Source: Bacteroidota bacterium
Lineage (GTDB): Bacteria > Bacteroidota > Bacteroidia > Bacteroidales > Paludibacteraceae
Direction of reading: 5' to 3'
Length of the DNA: 27,882 nucleotides
Assembly: GCA_022709605.1 (NCBI GenBank)
Contig: JAKLIM010000002.1
Location: 1 to 27,882, forward strand
A model generated the notes under the pieces. The model was not told the origin of the DNA. It did not search any database and saw nothing but the letters and a program-made list of their open reading frames with translations. Positions 8,969 through 16,503 of the stretch are shown here, piece after piece. Position 1 is the stretch's first letter, and each line of letters opens with the position of its first letter. The position numbers were made by a program, and so were the translations under genes.

Positions 8969-9659
8969 TTTCATCTTTCACACACCGCACCGACCAAGCG
9001 TTCTGCGGATCGGACGAACCCAAATGATTTTTATAACATGATTCGTCGAATGATAAAAACATTCTGAAAACATACTCTTCATTTTGACGGTTGGCACACC
9101 ACCAATGTCCGTATTTCCCAATAGCTCCGTACCTGCCTTTGGCCGAACGCCATCCTCCGGGCAAACCATTAAAACCACTCTCGTTTGTGGCATCGGAGTT
9201 CGGAGTTAACCAAAATTCTGTTCCCACCGTTTTTAGTTTACCAATGGCAGCATTTTTACCTCCCAAAACATCATCGAGTATTTTATATTCTTCGATAGTA
9301 GGAATATGCCAGCCTTCAGGACAAATACTCCTACTATCGGTGGTTGCATACCATGTGTACAGTCGGCCATAAATCAATGCGTTATCCTCATCATTATTAT
9401 ATACAAACTGGTATTTCGGCTCAACCTCCGACCTGTAATCCAAAGTGTCGGGCACAGTGGTCAGTATGGGATCTCCGTTTCGGTAATGCGTTGTACGCAG
9501 GTTTTCAGCCATCCAAAACTGATTGCCGATTTTTACAGTTTTATACACATTACCATCAATATCGGTTACACTACAGTTGGATGTATTATTCTGTCCCACA
9601 ATGCGTAATGGACAAATTATAGTTAATATAATGAATGTGATGAAAAAATTATATTTCAT
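8955..9659 (-). CDS. FISUMP-domain exported protein
   Basis: 234 residues; signal peptide or N-terminal hydrophobic segment 1-22. Nearly the whole mature part is the Fibrobacter succinogenes major paralogous domain. Hallmarks are VTDIDGNVYKTVKIGNQFWM (31-50), AENLR (51), GRLYTW (98), CPEGWHIPT (113), NESGFNGLPGGWR (159-171) and the closing WSVRCVKD (222). FISUMP proteins are exported, often lipid-anchored, and common near glycan-degrading loci in Fibrobacterota and Bacteroidota; no reaction is known. It is the second gene of the minus operon, 59 bases after the GH138-like gene and 79 bases before the GH137-GH2-like gene. Its last codons (ETPNP) and stop come from a dispersed intergenic repeat, so the original C-terminus was probably a few residues different. 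The family call is strong, the role unknown. Confidence 0.88.
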   Translation of the reverse strand: MKYNFFITFIILTIICPLRIVGQNNTSNCSVTDIDGNVYKTVKIGNQFWMAENLRTTHYRNGDPILTTVPDTLDYRSEVEPKYQFVYNNDEDNALIYGRLYTWYATTDSRSICPEGWHIPTIEEYKILDDVLGGKNAAIGKLKTVGTEFWLTPNSDATNESGFNGLPGGWRSAKGRYGAIGKYGHWWCANRQNEEYVFRMFLSFDESCYKNHLGSSDPQNAWSVRCVKDETPNP

Positions 9660-9699
9660 TTATTTCGTATAATAACTGATGCAATTGATTTCTTAATAT

Positions 9700-9716
9700 C
9701 CCCCTTTAGGGGTTAG
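9700..9716. repeat. Second copy of the C-rich/G-rich intergenic repeat
   Basis: CCCCCTTTAGGGGTTAG lies 3 to 19 bases downstream of the GH138-like stop (reading the minus strand), between it and the FISUMP start. It is the partner of the copy at 8950-8968. Confidence 0.65.
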
Positions 9717-9718
9717 TC

Positions 9719-12451
9719 TTAATAAAACATCCAATCCATGCTTTCATCTTCATCTAATCCGGCCAGACCGGCATTGCGCTGTTTAATTTCTGCATTGGTG
9801 AATCCAATTACCATTATTAATCCTTTGGGCAATAATAATTTATGATGGCCTGCATCAAAATGAAAAGCATGTACATTCACTGGCGGCAAACCTTCAATTC
9901 GAATGGCATTGAACAGCACCGGTTCAGCCTGACCATAAATATTAGCAGAAGCATCCGTCTCGAGTTTGGGTGCTTTTGCAAAACGGCGATGATCATCTCT
10001 GTAATAACCAATGAGTAGTTTCACAGGTTTATCAGTCTCAAATTCAACAGCAGTGCCATTTTCTCTCTGCGCATTTGCATTCATAAACCAGGGTGACATA
10101 TTCGCCAGTTCGGGTGCTGCTTCAACAATTTTTGATGGATAATCTGAATACAAAGAATCGCCTGCACGGAATTTTACTGATGGATTATTGCTGTTAAGTT
10201 TCACATTTGCAAAAGGTAACGCTGGTATAACTATTTTTTTAACCGGAGCGTTGAGTTGGGTTTTCAACATCGCAAGATTGGTTTTATAATTTTCCAGTTC
10301 TTTCTGATAATGTACGTACAATTCTGCCCATGTTTTATTCTTTCCATCCAAACCACTGATCGGAATCGCCCGTTGAGCGGTTTGCATACTGTTTGCATAC
10401 AAGTAAGAATCTTTAGTCAGGTCAACTAATTTTTTGTAATGTTCCAAACTTTTTTCGATCAAAGGAATGGCTGTCTCTAAGTTTTTACTATCTCTACCCC
10501 ATTGATAATCAAGAATAAGTTTGGCTGCTTTCACCTTGTTTTCAAAGAAATAGGCAAACTCACGATAACAATACATATCGTTTCGCAATCGTTCAAATTC
10601 CTCTTTATTGCGGGTGATTTTTCCCTGAACCGAATCGATGGCTGCAACGGCTTTATCGCCATGAGCAATTGCCTGTGCAATGATATCGAGAGGCATTTCG
10701 CCCACATGCGGTTGTTTTTTCCATTCCTTTTCAACATATTCGATCAGTTTTTCACCTTCGGGACCGCAGCTTTCGTAAAACCCGGGATATATGGTGTATT
10801 TATAAGGATTTACCAACTGACTCATAAACATGCCGAGCAATAAAGTCTGGCGATTGCCTTCGGTGATTCCAAAACGGCGCAAAAGTTTAGGTGCAATTTC
10901 ACCACTTTCGTCATAAGCACGTTGAATGCGGCGTGCATCTGCATCCGTTACACCGTAATAATTATCCAACTGTGAATTCCAATATTTTATTTCAGCATTG
11001 CGATCGCGTTGGCAATTCCAGGCATACCGCGCCCATGTTTTGTACCACAACCAATCGCGGTCGAGTTGTTTTAAGCGAGCGCCGTTTGGCAATTTATCTG
11101 CCGTGTAAGGCCAATCCCAATAAGAAGCCTGCGGGTAAAGATGCAATGCATTGGCTCCATGAACAGTGTGCATGGCTTTCACTGTTTTCTGAACAAAATC
11201 AGGTGAACTCCAGCGCCACGATTCCAGATTGGCCAAAATATGTACGTTACTGATATGAATACTTCCCAGCGAACTCAGGTCGGTGTGAATTTTTGCCCAT
11301 GGACCACGTGGCTCGTAAGTGGTTAAACTTTCGCCGTTGTATTTGTGCATGGTGTATAAGTTTTTGTAAATAGGTAATGCTGCATCCATCACCATTTTAG
11401 CATCAGTATCGTGAGCTCGCAGCAAAATAGGCGGTTCATCTGTACGCCCGAGTGCTTTCAAACCATCTTTCATTCCGGGAATAATAGTTTCGGTAAACCA
11501 TTTAACATCATCTTCGTGTGTATCCATGGCTTCGCCCAAACAAACCAGTAAGCCTACATTGGGATATTTTTCGATAAATGCAGCAATACTTTTACGGGTA
11601 TAATCAGCAACCAATGGAGTTATTGGGCGGTTGCGATCTTGTGTGGCAATACCGTAATGTTCGGCAAAAGGTTTGGATACAATAATATTATAGAACATCT
11701 GAATCACAAATATGCCGCGCTTATCCGCTTCGTGTGTGAGGTACGAATACATTTCCTCGTTTTTCTTAAACGTTGCATCGTCAACTTCCACAGCAAAAGG
11801 ATAATCCTTTAACTTCACCAACGAAGCAAATGGATGCCCATTCCACAAATAAAGTGAGTTCATTCTGTTGGTAACCAGCATATCAAGGTATTCGACCCAC
11901 TGCGCTTTGTCGTACAACCAGGGGAAATTCTCAGGCGTGTACGGATATTCATAAACCGTACGTCCGGGTAAATAATAAGGTTTTTGTACGCCAATAGCCG
12001 TTCCGCGCAAAACCATTTCAGGTGCATCGGTAAACGAAACAGGTAAATCAAGCTTCTTACTGCTTTTTAACCTGTCAATTATTTCCTGACAACCATAAAT
12101 TGTTCCGTTACCATCTGCACCACAAATAACGGTTACATTTCCTTTTGTTTGGATATTAAAGCCTTCCTTTTTAAGATGTTGCGGGATGGTAATTTTGAGC
12201 TTTTTAAGCAGTTTAGCTGCACTCTGGTCGTTTTGATCAAAAACTATGATAGTTTTTTCTTTTTTTGAAATACGTTTAGGAAGTTTGTTATCAACCTGAT
12301 AGCTATTATCTCTTAACGATTTAGTTAATAATTCCACTCCAAATTGAACCCTGTTCGTTGCACCGGGATAAGCAATGACACGTATATTTTCACCGCTAAC
12401 AGAACAAGTAAATAACAAAACTACAAATAAAATTAAACTATTGATTTTCAT
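9719..12451 (-). CDS. GH138-type alpha-D-galacturonidase (RG-II chain A)
   Basis: 910 residues; signal peptide 1-20 (CSVSG/E), no T9SS tail, so probably periplasmic. Residues about 20-145 form an alpha/beta domain of the GH20/GH67 N-terminal type, followed by a TIM barrel (about 150-450) and helical and beta C-terminal domains. In the family founder BT0997 the recalled acid/base is E294, the nucleophile E361, and the GalA-binding arginines R332 and R521. Here E307 (LGEAMD), E374 (NGESL), R345 (LLRAHD) and R534 (GNRQT) sit at exactly +13 for all four, which is strong evidence for GH138. The enzyme removes alpha-1,2-linked galacturonic acid from rhamnose in RG-II chain A with retention. It is the first gene of the minus operon. 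A near-perfect hairpin (12488-12516) lies in its leader. Confidence 0.88.
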   Translation of the reverse strand: MKINSLILFVVLLFTCSVSGENIRVIAYPGATNRVQFGVELLTKSLRDNSYQVDNKLPKRISKKEKTIIVFDQNDQSAAKLLKKLKITIPQHLKKEGFNIQTKGNVTVICGADGNGTIYGCQEIIDRLKSSKKLDLPVSFTDAPEMVLRGTAIGVQKPYYLPGRTVYEYPYTPENFPWLYDKAQWVEYLDMLVTNRMNSLYLWNGHPFASLVKLKDYPFAVEVDDATFKKNEEMYSYLTHEADKRGIFVIQMFYNIIVSKPFAEHYGIATQDRNRPITPLVADYTRKSIAAFIEKYPNVGLLVCLGEAMDTHEDDVKWFTETIIPGMKDGLKALGRTDEPPILLRAHDTDAKMVMDAALPIYKNLYTMHKYNGESLTTYEPRGPWAKIHTDLSSLGSIHISNVHILANLESWRWSSPDFVQKTVKAMHTVHGANALHLYPQASYWDWPYTADKLPNGARLKQLDRDWLWYKTWARYAWNCQRDRNAEIKYWNSQLDNYYGVTDADARRIQRAYDESGEIAPKLLRRFGITEGNRQTLLLGMFMSQLVNPYKYTIYPGFYESCGPEGEKLIEYVEKEWKKQPHVGEMPLDIIAQAIAHGDKAVAAIDSVQGKITRNKEEFERLRNDMYCYREFAYFFENKVKAAKLILDYQWGRDSKNLETAIPLIEKSLEHYKKLVDLTKDSYLYANSMQTAQRAIPISGLDGKNKTWAELYVHYQKELENYKTNLAMLKTQLNAPVKKIVIPALPFANVKLNSNNPSVKFRAGDSLYSDYPSKIVEAAPELANMSPWFMNANAQRENGTAVEFETDKPVKLLIGYYRDDHRRFAKAPKLETDASANIYGQAEPVLFNAIRIEGLPPVNVHAFHFDAGHHKLLLPKGLIMVIGFTNAEIKQRNAGLAGLDEDESMDWMFY

Positions 12452-12991
12452 GTTTAAAAAAAACTATAATTTTACGAATTAATAACAACAGAAAGACTCT
12501 TGAAACGTCCTTCTGTACTCAATTATTCTTTGAATGGTTTATCAATAGCTGTATGATTGTTAAACAAATAATAGTAAATATTTTACAGAGATAATTAACT
12601 GTTACGATAAAACACAAAGTAAAAGAATTACGAAATTATTACTAAAATAAATGATATAAAACGAAACTAAATGAATATAATAATTGCGTATCTGAAAATT
12701 AAAAATAGTCATTGAGTAAGTTGACCTCATTTACTTTTATTGTTGATGTTGATTTCAAACTAAATAATGATAAATACATGCCATTACACATTACTTTATC
12801 ATACTATTATCATTGAATAATAATTTTGCCCGAAAAAATTTTAGTCGATATCTTTTCAGTTTAATACCTATATAGTGTGGAAATTTGATGTTTTCAAAAA
12901 TAATTTCATTATTTTTTTTCGAAACATACTTGTATAATTAATTATTTAATTATATTTGCTGCCGAAACAAAAAGAAAATAAACGAAAGTAT
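12452..12991. promoter_or_regulatory. Divergent control region between the RG-II operon and the transketolase operon
   Basis: About 540 AT-rich bases without a supported gene. On the minus side the leader of the GH138-like gene holds an imperfect hairpin (12488-12497 with 12507-12516, ACAGAAAGAC/GTCCTTCTGT, 9 of 10 paired). On the plus side a TAnnTTTG-type promoter lies near 12929-12958. I could not find a good promoter for the minus operon by eye. Confidence 0.6.
12929..12958 (+). promoter_or_regulatory. Bacteroidota-type promoter of the transketolase/kinase/isomerase operon
   Basis: A -7 element TATATTTG (12951-12958) fits the TAnnTTTG consensus, with CTTG (12929-12932) 18 bases upstream as a -33 element. 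Transcription would start near 12964, leaving a leader of about 28 bases before the ATG at 12992. Confidence 0.55.
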
Positions 12992-13894
12992 ATGAAAATA
13001 ATAAGAGATAAAAACACAGTTGAATTTATTTCAAATTTGAATTGTTCCATTAATAACGAAACCGATGAAGTTAAAAAATTGGAACTATATTCAGAAATAA
13101 TTAGAAAACGATTGCTCGATATTGTTTATTCATCAAAAAACGGACATATCGGAGGTTCATTATCTTCTGTTGAAATTGAAACAGTTTTGTATTTTAAAAT
13201 AATGAATATATCTCCTGAAAATAAAAATGATAGCAACAGGGACAGATTTATATTGAGCAAAGGACACAGTGTTGAGGCTTATTATGCAATTTTAGAACAG
13301 GCCGGATTTATTGACAGAAAAACAGTAGATACTTACGGAAGTTTCAATTCGTTGCTGGCAGGTCATCCAACAAAAAAAGTGCCGGGTGTTGAATTAAACA
13401 GCGGTGCTTTGGGACATGGTTTGTCGTATGGTATTGGTTTGGCTCTGGCCGCCAAAATGGATAACAAAAATTACACTTCGTATGTATTAATGGGCGATGG
13501 CGAACAGGGCGAAGGTTCAATTTATGAAGCGGCAATGTCGGCCGGACATTATAAACTTGATAATTTAGTTGCAATAATCGATCGTAACACATTGCAGATA
13601 AGCGGAAAAACTGAAAATGTAATGTCGCTTGAACCGTTAAGAGAAAGATGGGAAGCGTTTGGTTGGGAAGTTTTTGATGTTGAAGGCAACGACATAAAAT
13701 CGTTGATTGATACTTTTGAAAGTTTGGACAAAAAAAACAGTAAACCAAAAATGCTGATTGCACATACCACCAAAGGTTGCGGAATTTCATTTATGGAAAA
13801 AGTGGCAAAATGGCATCATGGCATCCCCAATGATGAACAATATAATGAAGCGATTGAAGAAATTAATGATCGAATAAAATCAATGTGCCAATAA
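12992..13894 (+). CDS. Transketolase N-terminal (TPP-binding) subunit; candidate apulose-4-phosphate transketolase subunit
   Basis: 300 residues from the ATG at 12992. A TTG 36 bases upstream is in frame but lies inside the likely promoter, so I reject it. The TPP/metal motif is GDG at 168-170 followed by N199 (MGDGEQGEG ... IIDRN). H52 (GHIGGS), H92 (KGHSVEAYY) and H125 (AGHP) match the conserved active-site histidines of transketolases. The length is normal for the N half of a split enzyme; the C half follows after 133 bases. Split transketolases in this arrangement are used in dedicated sugar pathways, including the D-apiose route (apulose-4-phosphate + glyceraldehyde-3-phosphate to DHAP + xylulose-5-phosphate). 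A housekeeping pentose-phosphate role cannot be excluded, but the linked kinase and isomerase argue for a catabolic enzyme. Cytoplasmic. Confidence 0.9.
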   Translation: MKIIRDKNTVEFISNLNCSINNETDEVKKLELYSEIIRKRLLDIVYSSKNGHIGGSLSSVEIETVLYFKIMNISPENKNDSNRDRFILSKGHSVEAYYAILEQAGFIDRKTVDTYGSFNSLLAGHPTKKVPGVELNSGALGHGLSYGIGLALAAKMDNKNYTSYVLMGDGEQGEGSIYEAAMSAGHYKLDNLVAIIDRNTLQISGKTENVMSLEPLRERWEAFGWEVFDVEGNDIKSLIDTFESLDKKNSKPKMLIAHTTKGCGISFMEKVAKWHHGIPNDEQYNEAIEEINDRIKSMCQ

Positions 13895-13963
13895 TTTAAT
13901 TTGCCTGTTTTTTGGTAAAGCAAATTATTAAATACACAGCACATAACAAATAAACGATAATAA

Positions 13964-14020
13964 CAAATTATCACATTGACAAATTAATCTCAGATTCACA
14001 CATTGCCACATTGGCACATT
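13964..14020. repeat. CACATTG-type tandem repeat between the transketolase subunits
   Basis: Units CACATTGAC (13972-13980), CACATTGCC, CACATTGG and CACATT (13998-14020) form a degenerate tandem ending 7 bases before the ATG of the C subunit. It resembles short repeats dispersed in Bacteroidota genomes. It explains the unusually wide gap in this otherwise tight operon. Confidence 0.6.
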
Positions 14021-14027
14021 AAAAATT

Positions 14028-14957
14028 ATGACAAATACAATTCCCTGCCGCAAAATGTTTACCGACACCTTGGTAGAACTGGCAAAAAATGATAAAAATA
14101 TAGTTGCGGTAACCACCGATGCACGTGGATCGGTAACACTTGACAAGTTTGCGAATGAACTTCCCGGTCAATTTGTGGAACTGGGTATTGCAGAGCAAAA
14201 TGCCGTGGGTGTAGCTGCAGGACTTGCATCAACCGGAAAGAAAACATTTGTTTGCGGACCAGCCTGTTTTTATGTGGCACGTAGTCTGGAGCAGGTTAAA
14301 GTAGATGTTGCTTACTCGGCCAATCCGGTGAAAATCCTCGGTGTGAGTGGTGGTGTAAGTTACGGAGCTTTGGGCTTTACGCATCACAGTTTACACGATA
14401 TTGCTGTATTGCGCACTTTTCCGGGAATGCATATTGTGCTGCCGAGTGATATATTCCAGACAAAAAAATTGGTAGAAGAACTGATTGATTATCCTTATCC
14501 GGTTTATATTAGAGTGGGAAGAAATGCAGTTCCGAACGTATATGAAAACGAGAATTTAGAATTTAAAATCGGTAAAGCAAATGTACTTTTAGAAGGTGAT
14601 GATTTGACAATTATCGGCACTGGCGAGACTGTATATCATTGTTTGGTAGCCGGAAAAAAATTACATGAGCAAGGTATAAAAGCTCGGGTAATTGACATGC
14701 ATACGCTGAAACCATTCGATAATGAAATTGTAGAAAAAGCTGCACGTGAAACCGGCAAAATAATTACAGTGGAAGAACACAGCATTTATGGCGGTTTAGG
14801 AGGAGCAGTTGCCGAAATCGTTTCTCAAACCTGTCCGGTTAAATTAAAAATATTGGGAATCCCTGATGAATTTGCTATCCATGCAACACCTTTGGAGATT
14901 TTTAAATATTATGGAATTGACGCCGAAGGTATTCTGAACACAGCATTGTCTTTCTAG
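14028..14957 (+). CDS. Transketolase C-terminal subunit; candidate apulose-4-phosphate transketolase subunit
   Basis: 309 residues: a pyrimidine-binding domain (about 7-170) and the transketolase C-terminal domain (about 185-305). E56 in ELGIAEQNAVG is the glutamate that activates the TPP aminopyrimidine. GALGFTHHSLHDIAVLR (about 114-130) and the phosphate-binding arginine region YIRVGRN (about 160) are typical. It forms the active enzyme with the preceding N subunit and acts in the cytoplasm. The next gene, an FGGY kinase, starts 39 bases after its stop. The fold and reaction class are certain. The specific donor is inferred from the neighbours and from the RG-II enzymes across the divergent promoter region. 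Confidence 0.91.
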   Translation: MTNTIPCRKMFTDTLVELAKNDKNIVAVTTDARGSVTLDKFANELPGQFVELGIAEQNAVGVAAGLASTGKKTFVCGPACFYVARSLEQVKVDVAYSANPVKILGVSGGVSYGALGFTHHSLHDIAVLRTFPGMHIVLPSDIFQTKKLVEELIDYPYPVYIRVGRNAVPNVYENENLEFKIGKANVLLEGDDLTIIGTGETVYHCLVAGKKLHEQGIKARVIDMHTLKPFDNEIVEKAARETGKIITVEEHSIYGGLGGAVAEIVSQTCPVKLKILGIPDEFAIHATPLEIFKYYGIDAEGILNTALSF

Positions 14958-14996
14958 GGTCTTTATTTTTTGTTCTTTAATCTTTTATCTCAAAAA

Positions 14997-16478
14997 ATGA
15001 AATTTACAATCGCTATCGATCAAAGCACTTCGGCAACCAAAGCCTTGTTGTTCGACGAAGTTGGACAACTTGTTGCACGCGTTTCCGAAGATCACCATCA
15101 ATATTATCCTCAACCCGGATTTGTGGAACACGACCCCGAAGAAATCTTGGCAAACACCTATAAAGTAGTCGAAAAGCTTGTTAGAAAAAACGTAAATCCA
15201 ACTGATAGCATTGTTGCCGTTGCCATTACAAATCAACGCGAAACAGTTGTTGTATGGGATAAACGCACCGGAAAACCGGTTTACAATGCTGTAGTTTGGC
15301 AATGTAACAGAGGAATACAGATTTGTGAAGATTTAATTGCTCAGGGACATGAACCAAATGTTACTGCAAAAACAGGACTGATTATCAATCCCTATTTTTC
15401 GGCAAGTGGTGTAAAATGGATTTTAGACAATGTAGAAAATGCCCGTACCAATGCCGAAGCCGGACATCTGCTCATGGGAACAATGGACAGTTGGTTGATT
15501 TGGAATCTTACCGACAGAACAGTACATGCCACCGATTATACCAATGCTTCGCGCACTTTACTTTTCAATATAAACACTTTAGATTGGGATCCGGAATTGC
15601 TCAATTTATTTACGATTCCTGCCACAATGTTGCCACAAGCACTTCCTTCTGACAATATTTATGGCGCAACAACAATCAACGAATTAATCCCCGAAGTACC
15701 TGTTGCAGGAGTTTTGGGTGATTCTCACGGCGCATTAGCCGGACAAATGTGTTTTACACCCGGTATGGGGAAAGCCACTTACGGAACAGGTTCATCCATC
15801 ATGATTAATATTGGCGAAAAACCTCTACAAGCACCCAAAGGACTGGTAACTTCGGTTGCCTTTGCTGCTTTAGGAAAAACGTATTACGCTTTTGAAGGAA
15901 ATATCCATTGTACAGGGGCTACTATCAAATGGTTGCAGGACGATTTACAGTTGATTCAATCCGCTGCTGAAACTGAGGCCTTGGCTAATTCGGTAAATAG
16001 TACAGATGGCGTTTATCTTGTACCTGCTTTTGCCGGACTTGGTGCACCGTGGTGGGATAATGAAGCCAAAGCGTTAATTTGTGGCATGAATCGCGGAACA
16101 AACAAAGCACATATTGTGCGTGCAGCGCTGGAGTCAATTGCTTATCAGGTAAAAGATTTGATCGATTTAATAAAATCTTCCGGTGTTGAAATCAGCGAAT
16201 TACGGGTGGATGGCGGCCCTGTAAAAAATAATTTTCTTATGCAGTTTCAGGCCGATATGCTTCAGGCAAAAATCAACCGCAGTCCTATTGAAGAAGCTTC
16301 AGCTCTGGGTGCTGTGTTAATGAGTGGGTTTGCACTCGGAACATGGAATGACTGGAATGAATTAAATCCACTGAGAAAATCGGGGTTTATTTTTGAACCG
16401 GAAATGAATTTGGAAGATACTGAAAAATTGTATGCGGGATGGAAAATTGCTATTAAACAATCAAGAATAAAAGACTAA
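14997..16478 (+). CDS. Glycerol-kinase-like FGGY sugar kinase; candidate D-apulose kinase
   Basis: 493 residues from the ATG at 14997; an in-frame TTG at 14970 has no support. It is clearly closest to GlpK (HDPEEI, TNQRETVVVWD, GKPVYNAVVWQC, DYTNASRTLLFNI, VDGGPVKNNFLMQFQ). Glycerol contacts kept: R81, E82, W101, Y133 and D242 (E. coli R83, E84, W103, Y135, D245). Changed: the residue after the catalytic Asp is S243 instead of Q246, the motif reads GDSHGAL rather than GDQQAAL, and S267 replaces F270. The ATP loop reads DQSTSATK rather than DQGTTSSR. These changes open the pocket, which fits a substrate that is glycerol-like at one end but bulkier, such as the branched ketose apulose. True glycerol kinase is the alternative, but the operon (split transketolase, isomerase) argues against it. 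Cytoplasmic, ATP-dependent. Confidence 0.86.
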   Translation: MKFTIAIDQSTSATKALLFDEVGQLVARVSEDHHQYYPQPGFVEHDPEEILANTYKVVEKLVRKNVNPTDSIVAVAITNQRETVVVWDKRTGKPVYNAVVWQCNRGIQICEDLIAQGHEPNVTAKTGLIINPYFSASGVKWILDNVENARTNAEAGHLLMGTMDSWLIWNLTDRTVHATDYTNASRTLLFNINTLDWDPELLNLFTIPATMLPQALPSDNIYGATTINELIPEVPVAGVLGDSHGALAGQMCFTPGMGKATYGTGSSIMINIGEKPLQAPKGLVTSVAFAALGKTYYAFEGNIHCTGATIKWLQDDLQLIQSAAETEALANSVNSTDGVYLVPAFAGLGAPWWDNEAKALICGMNRGTNKAHIVRAALESIAYQVKDLIDLIKSSGVEISELRVDGGPVKNNFLMQFQADMLQAKINRSPIEEASALGAVLMSGFALGTWNDWNELNPLRKSGFIFEPEMNLEDTEKLYAGWKIAIKQSRIKD

Positions 16479-16503
16479 AAAAAATAACATAAAATATAAA
16501 TTT

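Noticed and set aside
9719..12451. GH67 alpha-glucuronidase
   Set aside because: A Glu pair E307/E410 has GH67-like spacing, but the four-residue match to GH138 (E307, R345, E374, R534) is far better supported and fits the neighbour.
12956..12991. Upstream TTG start for the transketolase N subunit
   Set aside because: The TTG lies inside the TATATTTG promoter element, and the extra residues are lysine-rich with no family match.
14970..14996. Upstream TTG start for the FGGY kinase
   Set aside because: The ATG at 14997 begins right before the conserved FTIAIDQS strand, as in GlpK; the extension adds nothing recognisable.
14997..16478. Plain glycerol kinase (glpK) with glycerol catabolism
   Set aside because: No glycerol facilitator or glycerol-3-phosphate dehydrogenase nearby; two glycerol-pocket residues are changed and the neighbours are a split transketolase and an isomerase.
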